From IMG/VR virus record IMGVR_UViG_3300028840_004512, positions 1 to 64,000 of that record: a stretch of DNA of 64,000 nucleotides; one strand, 5' to 3'. Both the position numbers and the translations under genes were made by a program. Source of the DNA: a virus. Below the pieces are notes generated by a model. The model was not told where the DNA came from and did no database searches. It was given only the letters and a program-made list of their open reading frames with translations. Shown in pieces: positions 5,982 to 13,732 of this stretch. Each line of letters starts with the position of its first letter. The first letter of the stretch is position 1.

Positions 5982-6280
5982 CCTCCGTCCCTTTCGTGCT
6001 GCTTGCTAAAGGCTCTCGCCCTTCGCACCATGTCCTGCCAGTTGTGCGCCGTCGTCTCGAACAGCACCTTACCCCGCTCATCGCTGAGCTTGACGTTGTA
6101 GGTGGCTATCTTCCGCGGCTTCCGCACGTGGAGGTTCCGCAGCACTAGAGTGTGGGAGCCCCCTCCCTCTAGGTCTCGCTGCCACTCCTGGCGCTTAAAC
6201 GAGTGCCACGAGGGCGCCGCGTAGCCCGAGGCGCTCCACTGGTCAGGAACGCCGGGGTCAGTCATTCGCCATCGGCCCAT
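5978..6280 (-). CDS. hypothetical protein upstream of the E1-like gene
   Basis: 100 residues, or 95 if started at the internal MTDPGV. It has a basic central strand (VRKPRKIATYNVKL) and a C-terminal helix, and overlaps the E1-like start by 4 bases. No family recognised. The coupling suggests co-translation with the E1-like protein. Confidence 0.5.
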   Translation of the reverse strand: MGRWRMTDPGVPDQWSASGYAAPSWHSFKRQEWQRDLEGGGSHTLVLRNLHVRKPRKIATYNVKLSDERGKVLFETTAHNWQDMVRRARAFSKQHERDGG

Positions 6281-6283
6281 CGC

Positions 6284-6559
6284 TCACCGTCCTTTCCGCC
6301 GGCGCTCACGACGCTGCGCTTTACGCTGGTTCCTCGTCAACGGCTTGCGGTTTGCTGCGGCACGCAGGCGCTTGCGCTCCTTGGCCGCCCACTCCAGCCG
6401 CTGCTCTTGCGTCATGGCGTGTAGCTTCGCGCTGAGCTCCGGAGGGATAGGCACTAAGGCCGTATCGTCCCCCTGCAGCATCCGCTGCACTGACTGCTCC
6501 ATCGCCTCCTTGGTCAGCTCTGTGTTGGCCTTGTAGATGCGGCCGCTCATCGGGTCCAT
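6284..6559 (-). CDS. small basic protein
   Basis: 91 residues; the first third is acidic to neutral and the last 30 residues are almost all Arg/Lys/Ala, ending RRERRRKGR, suggesting nucleic acid binding. It overlaps the upstream gene by 13 bases; a start at MSGRIY three residues later would reduce this. Confidence 0.5.
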   Translation of the reverse strand: MDPMSGRIYKANTELTKEAMEQSVQRMLQGDDTALVPIPPELSAKLHAMTQEQRLEWAAKERKRLRAAANRKPLTRNQRKAQRRERRRKGR

Positions 6560-6993
6560 GTCTGAAGCCTCCTCTTTGCCCCACGTCGTCCTCTGCCGCC
6601 CTTTCGGACCTCCTCGGGGAGCGGGGGCAGGTAGCGCCTAAAACGGCGCGAGAACCGCCGCAGCGTCCGGATGTCGCGGGGGTCATCAATGTCCGAGAGG
6701 TCTTTGACTGAGTAGAGCCACGCCTGCTCGGCGAGCTCCGCGTCAATGTCCTCGTCCTCCTTCTCCCAGGGGGCATGTGCCCAACGCCCACGACAGGGGT
6801 AGCCTAGGATGTGGATGGCGTTGAGCAACGCTTGAAGGGTGAGCATGGGGTGGCGCCAGTCGCCGAGCAGCCCTTGCTCTACGAGCTTAGGGATGTCCCC
6901 GTCCACCTGCTGACACAGACCGTTGAGGTCGAGCAGCTGCTTGTCCGTGGGGGGCTCCTCAGTGAACCTAATCTCCGTCCGAAACCAAGGCAT
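6547..6993 (-). CDS. hypothetical protein
   Basis: 148 residues from the ATG (MPWFRTEIRF) one base after the upstream stop; the longer open frame would lie inside that gene. Mostly helical in appearance with an acidic middle and an Arg-rich end. No recognised domain. Confidence 0.55.
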   Translation of the reverse strand: MPWFRTEIRFTEEPPTDKQLLDLNGLCQQVDGDIPKLVEQGLLGDWRHPMLTLQALLNAIHILGYPCRGRWAHAPWEKEDEDIDAELAEQAWLYSVKDLSDIDDPRDIRTLRRFSRRFRRYLPPLPEEVRKGGRGRRGAKRRLQTWTR

Positions 6994-6994
6994 A

Positions 6995-7396
6995 CTAACG
7001 CTCCAAAAGCTGTAGGCAGCCGCATAGGAAGCGCGGCTTATCGTGCGCCTCACACCACCCACACTGATGATGGCCCGCCTCCCCCGCCTGCTTACAGACC
7101 ACACGGTGGAGGTCGTCCTGCTGCGGTAGCTGCCCGGCAGCTTCAACGAAACGGACGAAAGCCTCCGCATTGTCTAGCGCCGTCTTGAGGGCGCACGCAG
7201 GTAGGTGAATCACGAGCTCCCTCTTGGGGTCCCATTGGTTGTCTTTCGAGCTGGCCCCGCACTCAGGACAGAAGGACAGCTCACCGCGGCCAGCATCCTC
7301 AAAGCTCAGCTCGTTGAAGTGCTCAAGAAGCTGCTCAACCACCTCCAGAGCGACACCAGCGGAGCTGTCTGCTGCTGGGCGCTCACCAGCCCCCAT
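6995..7396 (-). CDS. zinc-binding hypothetical protein
   Basis: 133 residues with CPECG near the middle and a C-terminal cluster HHQCGWCEAH....LCGC, consistent with two zinc sites. The end is one base before the next start. Unknown function. Confidence 0.55.
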   Translation of the reverse strand: MGAGERPAADSSAGVALEVVEQLLEHFNELSFEDAGRGELSFCPECGASSKDNQWDPKRELVIHLPACALKTALDNAEAFVRFVEAAGQLPQQDDLHRVVCKQAGEAGHHQCGWCEAHDKPRFLCGCLQLLER

Positions 7397-7634
7397 CACC
7401 CCTCCCATCGGTCAGGCGCTGGACCGGGTTAGGCTTTGGCTCAGGGAAGGGCTTGAGGAACTCATCTAGGAGCCATAGGCGGGCAGAGAAGTCCATCCCC
7501 CTCGTGGTCTGCAGAAGGTGGTCAACAGCCTTGTCGCTGAAGTGCTGGCGTAGCAGGCGCTCCATCCTCCCCATAGCGAGGCGCTTGTTGGCCGCCCCCA
7601 CCGTGCCCGACGTAATCATGTAGCCTCCGCTCAT
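7383..7634 (-). CDS. hypothetical protein
   Basis: 83 residues starting in an ATGA overlap with the upstream gene. Looks helical, with a Pro-rich segment near the C terminus. No recognisable motif. Confidence 0.5.
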   Translation of the reverse strand: MSGGYMITSGTVGAANKRLAMGRMERLLRQHFSDKAVDHLLQTTRGMDFSARLWLLDEFLKPFPEPKPNPVQRLTDGRGDGGW

Positions 7635-7819
7635 GACCTCTCCCAAAGCTCAACGAGCTTGGCAAGCTGAGCATCCGAGAGCACCGGAGCCGCATCGTAC
7701 TGCTCTCGAACGCTCGCGAGGAACTCCCGCTCCCACTCGTTGTAATCCGTCCCGCCCCGGTGCAAAGGCGTCTTCGCCGCCTCCTCACAGTCCCGCAGCA
7801 TAGCTCCTATATCAGCCAT
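7631..7819 (-). CDS. small hypothetical protein, leaderless mRNA
   Basis: 62 residues. Its ATG lies 6 bases after the -10 box of a strong promoter, so its mRNA probably begins at or near the start codon without a ribosome-binding site. First gene of the run that continues to the left. Function unknown. Confidence 0.55.
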   Translation of the reverse strand: MADIGAMLRDCEEAAKTPLHRGGTDYNEWEREFLASVREQYDAAPVLSDAQLAKLVELWERS

Positions 7820-7825
7820 GAAGGG

Positions 7826-7854
7826 ACTCTACCCCATAGGCTGGTGATTGTCAA
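7826..7854 (-). promoter_or_regulatory. promoter for a leaderless transcript
   Basis: Minus strand TTGACA (7849-7854), 17 bases, TAGAGT (7826-7831), then 6 bases to the ATG at 7819. The -35 box overlaps the stop codon of the gene at 7851-8273. Confidence 0.75.
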
Positions 7855-8273
7855 GTAGGCTCGCGGTGCCAACCGTACAGGGAGGAGGCGTTGGGAGGGG
7901 GGAGCACCCAATACTTACCGACCGAGCTCACCATCTTGGCGTAGCGGCGCTCCTCCGCAGCGTGGTGGGCAGCCAAGGCAGCCCCTGAGCTGGAGCTGCC
8001 CTCATTCTGCAGCATCTCCGGAGGAACGCGGAGAGCCTTGGCTACACGGCGCTGAAACTCCTCCACCTCAGCCATAAGCTCCGCAAAGCTTGGCGCCGTT
8101 GAGGGGTTGTAGGCCACCGTGTTACGCCGCAGCGTATACAGGCTCTCAAAAGGCTCAGCGATATCCACACCCACCGTAGCCTCAAACCCCGCCCCGCAGA
8201 CGTAACAGCGAATCTCCGCTCCCACCGAGGCCGCTCGGCCAGGCCGACACCGCGGGCAACGTGTGATGTTCAT
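7851..8273 (-). CDS. zinc-ribbon protein, paralogue of the gene at 9154-9597
   Basis: 140 residues starting MNITRCPRC, with a second pair CYVCG, giving a four-Cys zinc ribbon at the N terminus. The ending KYWVLPP....SLYGWH and the SEPFExLY / AEPFESLY block are shared with the paralogue, which lies across one plus-strand gene. The ATG is 6 bases from a promoter -10 box, implying a leaderless mRNA. Role unknown. Confidence 0.65.
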   Translation of the reverse strand: MNITRCPRCRPGRAASVGAEIRCYVCGAGFEATVGVDIAEPFESLYTLRRNTVAYNPSTAPSFAELMAEVEEFQRRVAKALRVPPEMLQNEGSSSSGAALAAHHAAEERRYAKMVSSVGKYWVLPPPNASSLYGWHREPT

Positions 8274-8279
8274 GATTCG

Positions 8280-8308
8280 ACGGTACCCTATACCGGCGCG
8301 GTTGTCAA
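8280..8308 (-). promoter_or_regulatory. promoter for a leaderless transcript
   Basis: Minus strand TTGACA (8303-8308), 17 bases, TACCGT (8280-8285), then 6 bases to the ATG at 8273. It lies in the divergent space before the plus-strand gene at 8353. Confidence 0.75.
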
Positions 8309-8352
8309 AGCAGGGTGATGGGGGTCTCGGGCCCTTATGCTATCCTCGAAGC

Positions 8353-9228
8353 ATGGACCTGGTGCAGATGACGAGGGACGGCCTGGCGCGATTCGAGTAC
8401 CTACCGCTGACGGTGACGGACGGGGAGCGAACGTTGACGGTCAACGTGATGCGAGACGCCATCAAGTTTGACGACATGCCGGCGATGCGGTGGAACCGCA
8501 CGGTGCTCGACCCAAACGATCGCTATGATGGTGTGAGACCGGGAGCAGACGGCCGAGAGATTCAGCAGATTGCTGACCTGCTGGACTGCTACCTCATGAC
8601 GCCGCTACTGCTGGACCGGCTGACACTGGAGGCCAAGCGGAGCGGGGTCTACATCGACGCAGTGACGGGCTACAAGGAGGGGGGTAGGTGGGTCATCGGT
8701 GCCCTGGCAGACGTGCACAAGCTCCACAGGAAGATTCAAAGGGAGCTTGAGAAGGCCGGAGGCGATAACGGCGGCCTGGTGGCCGTGGTCGGTAAGTACT
8801 GGGTTCTCAGCAACTGGCTACTCAAAGGCCGCTTCAGCAACGTCCGTGGGCGCAACGTGCAGCTAATTAACTACGGCTGGTTCTCCAAGTACGGCAACTA
8901 CACCAGCGTGACCGGCAAGCTCAAGTGCTACCAGGTGGCCCACATCCAGGGGGACGCACATAACACTCCCCACTTCGACCCCGCCCAGGTCATACGGCTT
9001 GTGCACAAGGACGTAATGCTCATCGAGGAGGACAAGGAGCCCGTCGTGATGGACCTAGCCGACATCATGACCAGCCCCGAGCTGTGCGGGCTCGTGAGCC
9101 ACGAGGGGCCGCTGAAGATCACCCGCGTGCCCAGCGTAGACAAGCTCGACCCGCTACCCGCTGGGGTCTACTCCGCTCCCCCCGAGCTTGTCGGCATCAC
9201 GGACTGGGGCGAGACCCCTAGCGCATAA
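8353..9228 (+). CDS. conserved phage protein of unknown function
   Basis: 291 residues on the plus strand, one of three plus-strand genes in the window. The chosen ATG (MDLVQMTRDG) fits the protein pattern; an earlier ATG lies within the minus-strand promoter. It contains KYWVLSNWL, an INYGWFSKYG stretch and HNTPHFDPAQVIRLV, a combination I associate with uncharacterised phage proteins whose NYGWH and H-x-DYSQ blocks are conserved. The H-N-x-x-H-x-D arrangement could bind metal. Flanked by two paralogous zinc-ribbon genes on the other strand, so it may have inserted between duplicates. Confidence 0.7.
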   Translation: MDLVQMTRDGLARFEYLPLTVTDGERTLTVNVMRDAIKFDDMPAMRWNRTVLDPNDRYDGVRPGADGREIQQIADLLDCYLMTPLLLDRLTLEAKRSGVYIDAVTGYKEGGRWVIGALADVHKLHRKIQRELEKAGGDNGGLVAVVGKYWVLSNWLLKGRFSNVRGRNVQLINYGWFSKYGNYTSVTGKLKCYQVAHIQGDAHNTPHFDPAQVIRLVHKDVMLIEEDKEPVVMDLADIMTSPELCGLVSHEGPLKITRVPSVDKLDPLPAGVYSAPPELVGITDWGETPSA

Positions 9229-9597
9229 AAGCCTCCGAGCATGCCAGCCGTACAAGCTACGAGAACACGCTGGCGGCAACACCCACCACTTACCGGACGC
9301 AACCAACGCAGCGCTAGCTCGGCTACCCGCACCACCCGTGACCAGCAGCTCCGCGGGCACCCTTTGGGCGCGGTAGAGACGGCGCTCTAACTCCGCCACG
9401 TTGGCCACAATCTCCGCCCCGGTCGGCCGCAACGGCTCAAAGTTTACGGTATGGGCCGGGTACAGATGCTCAAAGGGCTCGGAGATGCTGATACCGACCT
9501 CCGCCTCAAAGAGCTGCCCGCAGAAATAGCAACGCACAGTCCAGCCTACAGCCGCCGCTCGACCCGTCCGACACCGAGGACAACGCGTGACGTTCAT
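9154..9597 (-). CDS. zinc-ribbon protein, paralogue of the gene at 7851-8273
   Basis: 147 residues starting MNVTRCPRC with CYFCG, then SEPFEHLY and KWWVLPP....SLYGWH as in the paralogue. After SLYGWH the frame runs about 28 residues further, into the antisense of the plus-strand gene end (9154-9228), where the paralogue stops after 3 residues. The tail is therefore probably an accidental extension. It overlaps the upstream gene by 4 bases. Confidence 0.65.
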   Translation of the reverse strand: MNVTRCPRCRTGRAAAVGWTVRCYFCGQLFEAEVGISISEPFEHLYPAHTVNFEPLRPTGAEIVANVAELERRLYRAQRVPAELLVTGGAGSRASAALVASGKWWVLPPACSRSLYGWHARRLLCARGLAPVRDADKLGGSGVDPSG

Positions 9598-9965
9598 CGC
9601 GCCTCCTCGGTGTGGATGCCGTCATCCACCGCGCCGAAGAAGGGGCTCGGGTGGTCGCCCGGTATCAGCGCCTCGACCATACATAGGTTCGCCGCATCCA
9701 CCAGGCACTCCTGATTGCCCGTCTCAAGGTACAGCTCCAGGCGCTTGATGGCTGAGCGGATGTTGTGGCGCCGAGGGCGCGCGGTCCTGTCGGTCTCACG
9801 GTTTGAGCCATAGCGGAAGAAGCCCATGACCAGCCTAGCCCGCATCCAGCGCTCAAAGCGCTTGCTCCACTGCATATGCCACAGCTCCTGTACGGTATAG
9901 GGAGGGGGCCCCATACCCGCCTTGAAAAGCAGGTCCTCACGCAGCTGATCGTGGACGCTCCTCAT
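9594..9965 (-). CDS. conserved small phage protein
   Basis: 123 residues. The C-terminal block KRLELYLETGNQECLVDAAN with NLCMVE is a pattern found in many uncharacterised phage proteins (a helix followed by TGN..xLVDAAN). The N-terminal part is basic. Function unknown. Confidence 0.65.
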   Translation of the reverse strand: MRSVHDQLREDLLFKAGMGPPPYTVQELWHMQWSKRFERWMRARLVMGFFRYGSNRETDRTARPRRHNIRSAIKRLELYLETGNQECLVDAANLCMVEALIPGDHPSPFFGAVDDGIHTEEAR

Positions 9966-10261
9966 AGCGCGACCGTAGACACCACTCGGGGAGGCTCTCC
10001 CCGAACAGCGACCCCGTCCGGCAGCTCCAGCACACCCTTCACCGGGTCCTCATGCAGCGCCAAAAAGCTCACCACGTGCCCATCCCGCAAGGACCGCAGA
10101 ATGTCCACCACCTCCAGAAGCAAGCAGTCGTCGTCCTCGTCCACATACGACGTGTCATCATCGCTAGTGTAGAGCAGCTGCAACACGAAGTCCTCACAGT
10201 GCCCACAGGACTCATCGCTCAGAAAGCTCTGCATCTCCTCAGTCGCCGTCGTGTGATCCAC
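9962..10261 (-). CDS. acidic hypothetical protein
   Basis: 99 residues, strongly acidic (YTSDDDTSYVDEDDDC), with a hydrophobic central strand-helix. It overlaps neighbours at both ends. Its charge resembles DNA-mimic proteins, but nothing further supports that. Confidence 0.5.
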   Translation of the reverse strand: MDHTTATEEMQSFLSDESCGHCEDFVLQLLYTSDDDTSYVDEDDDCLLLEVVDILRSLRDGHVVSFLALHEDPVKGVLELPDGVAVRGEPPRVVSTVAL

Positions 10262-10715
10262 CGCCGTCCTCCTTTATGCGCGCGGCCCCAACCTCCAAAG
10301 CCGCTTCCAACTCCGCTCCTTCCGAAGCGCCGTAGACGTACTCCTGGAAGAAGATCGACCCTTTGGGCGCCTCCAACGGCTTAAGCTCCGTCACCTCGTG
10401 CTTAGGAGGCGGCTCATCCATCGGGACCTCAGTCAGCACAGGACCCTCGGGCCACCCCTTGAAGCAGTAGCGGCGAAGGACCCTACCATCCTCACGGGTG
10501 GTGGGCTCAATCTCATCGAACGCCTCCGCAGGAATGCCTATAGGCCCGAAGGGCGCCGGTCTCCGTCGACGCACCGCCAGCGCCTTATCGCAACCGCCCG
10601 AGAGCATCTTAAAGGTGGCGAGCAGCTCGTCCTCCAAAGAGAGGTCGTCCAGCATCTTCTCGTAGAACCGCTTGATGTCCTCACCGCTCATCGGCTTGTC
10701 GTCCTTGTCAGCCAT
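10239..10715 (-). CDS. hypothetical protein
   Basis: 158 residues; acidic N-terminal helix, Pro-rich middle, acidic C terminus. It overlaps the next gene by 23 bases. No motif recognised. Confidence 0.5.
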   Translation of the reverse strand: MADKDDKPMSGEDIKRFYEKMLDDLSLEDELLATFKMLSGGCDKALAVRRRRPAPFGPIGIPAEAFDEIEPTTREDGRVLRRYCFKGWPEGPVLTEVPMDEPPPKHEVTELKPLEAPKGSIFFQEYVYGASEGAELEAALEVGAARIKEDGGGSHDGD

Positions 10716-10930
10716 CAGTTACGGAGCTCCTCATTCACCCGCTTGTGCACGCGCAGTAGCGTGTCCTTCACAACCTCCGGCAAAGGCTCGTCCGCACGAG
10801 CCAATGCAACCGAAAGCTCCTCCGAGAGGATAGTCTTTAAGCCCTCCTGGTCAACATCCGGGAAGCGCCGCCGTACCGCCACAACCAAGACACTCATAGC
10901 CTGCTTATACGCCTCTTGACCTATCTCCAC
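10715..10930 (-). CDS. small helical protein
   Basis: 71 residues, predicted almost entirely helical (AYKQAMSVLVVAVRRRF, then EGLKTILSEELSVALA). It shares a base with the next gene's start. Function unknown. Confidence 0.5.
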   Translation of the reverse strand: MEIGQEAYKQAMSVLVVAVRRRFPDVDQEGLKTILSEELSVALARADEPLPEVVKDTLLRVHKRVNEELRN

Positions 10931-10934
10931 CGCT

Positions 10935-11339
10935 TCACCTCAGCGGGCAGCCTAGCTGGGCTGCCTCCTTCTTCGCCTCATCATAGGTTTGGTAGGTACC
11001 GTACGTGATATCCTCCCCCCAAGGCACCGCCCCGGTAAGAGTGTACTTGCAGGCACATCCCGCCACTTTCCGAATGACGCAGAACTCAGGCTCGCTAGGC
11101 GATGTGAACGCCATCCAGATGCTGTAGAAGGCGCCCACGATGACCGCCAGAAGCCCAAGAGCTAGGGGGATCACTAAGAGCGCGTTCTTAACCCAAGCGA
11201 TTCCCCACGCGCTCCGCGCTTTACGCTCCGCCCTCCCCACATCTGCTACCAGCTGCCGTATCTCAGCGTCCTTTGCCTTCGCAACCTCACGTAGCCTACC
11301 GACCTCTTCTGCCAGCAAGGTGCTCTCGTCATCCGCCAT
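10935..11339 (-). CDS. membrane-anchored coiled-coil protein
   Basis: 134 residues from MADDEST; the ATG overlaps the upstream stop region. Residues about 5-40 form a likely coiled coil (EVGRLREVAKAKDAEIRQLV), followed by one strongly hydrophobic membrane segment (ALLVIPLALGLLAVIVGAFY) and a C-terminal domain with Cys residues (CACKYTLTG, LGCPLR). Spanin- or exclusion-like roles are possible but unsupported. Confidence 0.55.
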   Translation of the reverse strand: MADDESTLLAEEVGRLREVAKAKDAEIRQLVADVGRAERKARSAWGIAWVKNALLVIPLALGLLAVIVGAFYSIWMAFTSPSEPEFCVIRKVAGCACKYTLTGAVPWGEDITYGTYQTYDEAKKEAAQLGCPLR

Positions 11340-11529
11340 GTTTCCCTCGTCCGACCAGCTCGCGCACGTCGACCCCACGAGCTGCAAGCTTCCTCACATC
11401 CACAAGGGCGATGGTCGGGGCTGTGACGCCCTGAGCTATCGCCCAGTCCTTCGCGCGCGTGCGCGTGCGTTCGATGACCACAATGTTAAGGCGATCATCG
11501 AGCGCAGCGTAACGATAACACCTCAGCAC
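11329..11529 (-). CDS. hypothetical protein
   Basis: 66 residues from a GTG that overlaps the stop of the upstream gene. The end overlaps the membrane protein start by 11 bases. Beta-strand followed by helix in appearance; no family recognised. Confidence 0.45.
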   Translation of the reverse strand: MLRCYRYAALDDRLNIVVIERTRTRAKDWAIAQGVTAPTIALVDVRKLAARGVDVRELVGRGKHGG

Positions 11530-11861
11530 GAGCCGAAAGGCGTCTTTGGGCGGATCACTACCCTACTAGGAAGACCGTCCTTCGCATCGAACCTATCGAC
11601 CACGAAGTCCTGGAAGCTCGCGTTGGGGTCCGCGTCGATACCAGGAATCCCTCCCGTCTGCACCGCCTCCGTCGCCCACTGAAGGATGTCAGCATCCGAG
11701 GCGTCCCGCGGCACAGGGTCCGGTAGATCACCGTTAGTACCTGACCAAGTAACATTGAGCCGCGCTTGGTCCTCACCGATGGCAGTAGCAGCATTGACCA
11801 GCTGCTCAACCGTCTCATCCTGCCGTTGCTCTAGCTCGTAGCCTTCTCCGTCCATTGCCAT
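11523..11861 (-). CDS. possible ubiquitin-like modifier, next to JAB peptidase
   Basis: 112 residues, starting 12 bases after the JAB peptidase gene. The acidic N-terminal part leads to strands and a final SRVVIRPKTPFGSC. A basic strand ending in F-G two residues from the C terminus resembles precursors of ubiquitin-like proteins, where a peptidase trims residues after the terminal Gly before an E1-like enzyme activates it. A JAB peptidase is adjacent and an E1-like gene lies at 5397-5981. The beta-grasp fold is not proven from sequence alone, so the function is inference; it may be an ordinary hypothetical protein. Confidence 0.4.
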   Translation of the reverse strand: MAMDGEGYELEQRQDETVEQLVNAATAIGEDQARLNVTWSGTNGDLPDPVPRDASDADILQWATEAVQTGGIPGIDADPNASFQDFVVDRFDAKDGLPSRVVIRPKTPFGSC

Positions 11862-11873
11862 TGTTCTATTCTC

Positions 11874-12503
11874 CTATTCCGATGGCGGTCCACCCACCAT
11901 CACTTTAACGTCCGCCAGCGCTCGCTCACTGCACGACCGCCGGCGCAGCTCGTGTGCCCACGCGGGCTGCGCTGTTATGAGCGACCAAACCTCATAGTCG
12001 TGCCTATCTGGGCCGACCCACTCGATCTTCCCGAAGTGCTGGACAGTCACAATCCACCACGTAAGCCGGCGTCCGAGAGCAGCCTCGATAGCTGCGAAGG
12101 TGGTCACGTCCGTGTTGGACGGCCACGGCTCCCCATCGAAGGGGTGGGTGTGGGCTACGCCCTGAATACGCTCGCGGTGCTCCCACAGCACATCCCACAG
12201 CGTGCGGCTGTCGGGGATAACGCCCCATGAGCGGCCGTCTGGTAGGTGCCAAAAGATCGGCTTGTGGTCCTTGTCGATGACCACTCCAGCCTCGGTGTCC
12301 ATCTTGTCGCCCACTGTCAGGATGCGGACGGGGGGATCACAGAACTCGCCCCAGTAGGCTTGATGGTCGCAGTCCTTGCAGTAGTGCGCCCCCATCTGCC
12401 ACCGACCCTTGCTAACGGGGACCTTAGCTGTGTTGGTGCTCTCACACCTTGGGCAACGCAGCCCCTTTGTCGCGCGCTCCACACGTTGCGATACTGTGAT
12501 CAT
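11874..12503 (-). CDS. JAB/JAMM metallopeptidase with N-terminal zinc ribbon
   Basis: 209 residues. N-terminal zinc ribbon with C17-x2-C20 and C42-x2-C45. The JAMM zinc-protease motif follows: H118-T-H120-P, then S129 and D132 (HTHPFDGEPWPSNTD), all metal ligands and the Ser being present. This family cleaves isopeptide or peptide bonds after the terminal Gly of ubiquitin-like proteins; phage members also occur in tail assembly fused to NlpC/P60, but no such domain is present here. Its neighbour at 11523-11861 is a candidate substrate. Confidence 0.8.
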   Translation of the reverse strand: MITVSQRVERATKGLRCPRCESTNTAKVPVSKGRWQMGAHYCKDCDHQAYWGEFCDPPVRILTVGDKMDTEAGVVIDKDHKPIFWHLPDGRSWGVIPDSRTLWDVLWEHRERIQGVAHTHPFDGEPWPSNTDVTTFAAIEAALGRRLTWWIVTVQHFGKIEWVGPDRHDYEVWSLITAQPAWAHELRRRSCSERALADVKVMVGGPPSE

Positions 12504-12515
12504 CCCGTCGTCCTC

Positions 12516-12935
12516 TTAGTTAAGGTCCTGTTCGTCCACCAACCCCTTCAGAGCCTTCAGGTGCTCCACAATGACACCAGGGGGCGGCGCCGGAGCGTCG
12601 GGCGGCGCCTCTAGCATCAGTACGACCCCCACCGAGCGCCCCTCCACCACGCCCTCCAGATGAATACCATCCCGGTCCCAACGGGCCTCGGGGGGAGCAT
12701 CAAACACAGCCAGGGCCGCCACCAGGTCTACCTGCGCCGCCGGAGCCCAGCGCTCCCCCTCAATCACAATCGGGGCGGGAAACAGGCCCACCACCCACAA
12801 GCCGTCGTCGTCCTGCTGCGCGAAGATCCCTATAGGTAAGTCCGCATAAAGCGCAAAGCACCCTCCAAGACGCTCCCCCACCGACCTTACCCACTCCGGT
12901 AGCCTCAAAGGCTCGTAGCAAACCTCAGTCGACAT
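12516..12935 (-). CDS. hypothetical protein
   Basis: 139 residues, alternating strands and helices, with hydrophobic core segments (GLWVVGLFPAPIVI, VGVVLMLEAP) and a Pro-rich linker before a C-terminal helix. Encoded directly before the JAB gene. No E2-like catalytic Cys motif is seen. Function unknown. Confidence 0.5.
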   Translation of the reverse strand: MSTEVCYEPLRLPEWVRSVGERLGGCFALYADLPIGIFAQQDDDGLWVVGLFPAPIVIEGERWAPAAQVDLVAALAVFDAPPEARWDRDGIHLEGVVEGRSVGVVLMLEAPPDAPAPPPGVIVEHLKALKGLVDEQDLN

Positions 12936-13067
12936 GTCTGTGCACCACCAATCTGTCCGTCCTTCGCGCCTCGCGAATGACGCTCGGGAGCGACTCTAGC
13001 GTAAACCACCTATCACCCTGCGTCCCCTGCTCAAAGTCGGGGTCGTCGTAGTGTGCTGTGATCGCCC
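12925..13067 (-). pseudogene. C-terminal gene fragment duplicated next to an HNH gene
   Basis: This stretch encodes an in-frame run ending DRWFTLESLPSVIREARR....LVVHRHVD and a TGA, with no start codon. It matches the C terminus of the gene at 13733-14653 (DTRFTLESLPSVIREADR....LVVLRHVS), which lies on the other side of the HNH gene. It is in a different frame from the HNH stop, so it is not an extension of it. Most likely a leftover of the same host gene from the insertion or replacement event that brought in the HNH gene. Confidence 0.75.
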
Positions 13068-13724
13068 TTATGCCCCCATCTTCCGACGCCGCCGCTCCAA
13101 CGGCCGCGAGATGGCTTCCTCGTGTGACAACCCCCGCTTCAGCCGCGCCAGGATAGTAGTATCATTCAACCCCACCTCCTCCGCCCACGCAGCCACACAC
13201 TGCGTCCGCCCAAAGGCCGTCAGAAGCCTGTTGTCTCGCCTGTTACGACCCTGCTCCTTCGGTGTAGCCCAGCGCACGTTCCCAGGTACATAGTCCCCCT
13301 CACCATCTATACGATCCAGTGTGTGCTTGTCCGAAGGGGCTTCGCCTACGTGTTCCAAGAAGCGTATAAAACCTTGGGCGCCTTGCCACTCCGCAGCTAC
13401 CCGCACACCCTGCGCACCGTATCTCTCGAACATGATGAAGGCGGGGTCGACGCACCTCCGTACCATCTGCCACCAGTGCCTATGCTCGTGAGTGTTGGAC
13501 CTCCCGTGCACTGCCCGCCTCTTAGCTAAGGCTGCTGCCTGCTCACGATTGTAGCAGCCGCACGACACCGTACGCCCATACCGAAGATCGTACTTGTTGG
13601 TCCTCATAGCACCTCCGCAGTCACAACGACATTCGATGTCCCTCACACCACCCACGCGGGTTATCTCTAACCGACCGAACCTATCCCCCACCAATACCCT
13701 CGTCTCTGCTCTCTCTGTAGCCAT
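13068..13724 (-). CDS. HNH homing-type endonuclease
   Basis: 218 residues. N-terminal module with GDRFGRLEI, CRCDCGG and VSCGC, shared with three other nucleases in this window; then a block HxHWWQMVRRC....GVRVAAEW and the HNH-type motif TLDRIDGEGDYVPGNVRWA followed by QGRNRRDN, as in AP2/HNH-class phage endonucleases; then a C-terminal helix-turn-helix (AWAEEVGLNDTTILARLKRG). It presumably makes a double-strand break to promote its own spread. It lies between a gene and a duplicated fragment of that gene's 3' end. Confidence 0.8.
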   Translation of the reverse strand: MATERAETRVLVGDRFGRLEITRVGGVRDIECRCDCGGAMRTNKYDLRYGRTVSCGCYNREQAAALAKRRAVHGRSNTHEHRHWWQMVRRCVDPAFIMFERYGAQGVRVAAEWQGAQGFIRFLEHVGEAPSDKHTLDRIDGEGDYVPGNVRWATPKEQGRNRRDNRLLTAFGRTQCVAAWAEEVGLNDTTILARLKRGLSHEEAISRPLERRRRKMGA

Positions 13725-13732
13725 AATGAACG

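Noticed and set aside
12516-12935. E2-like enzyme for the ubiquitin-like system
   Set aside because: The only Cys residues are near the N terminus and no E2-type catalytic motif is visible.
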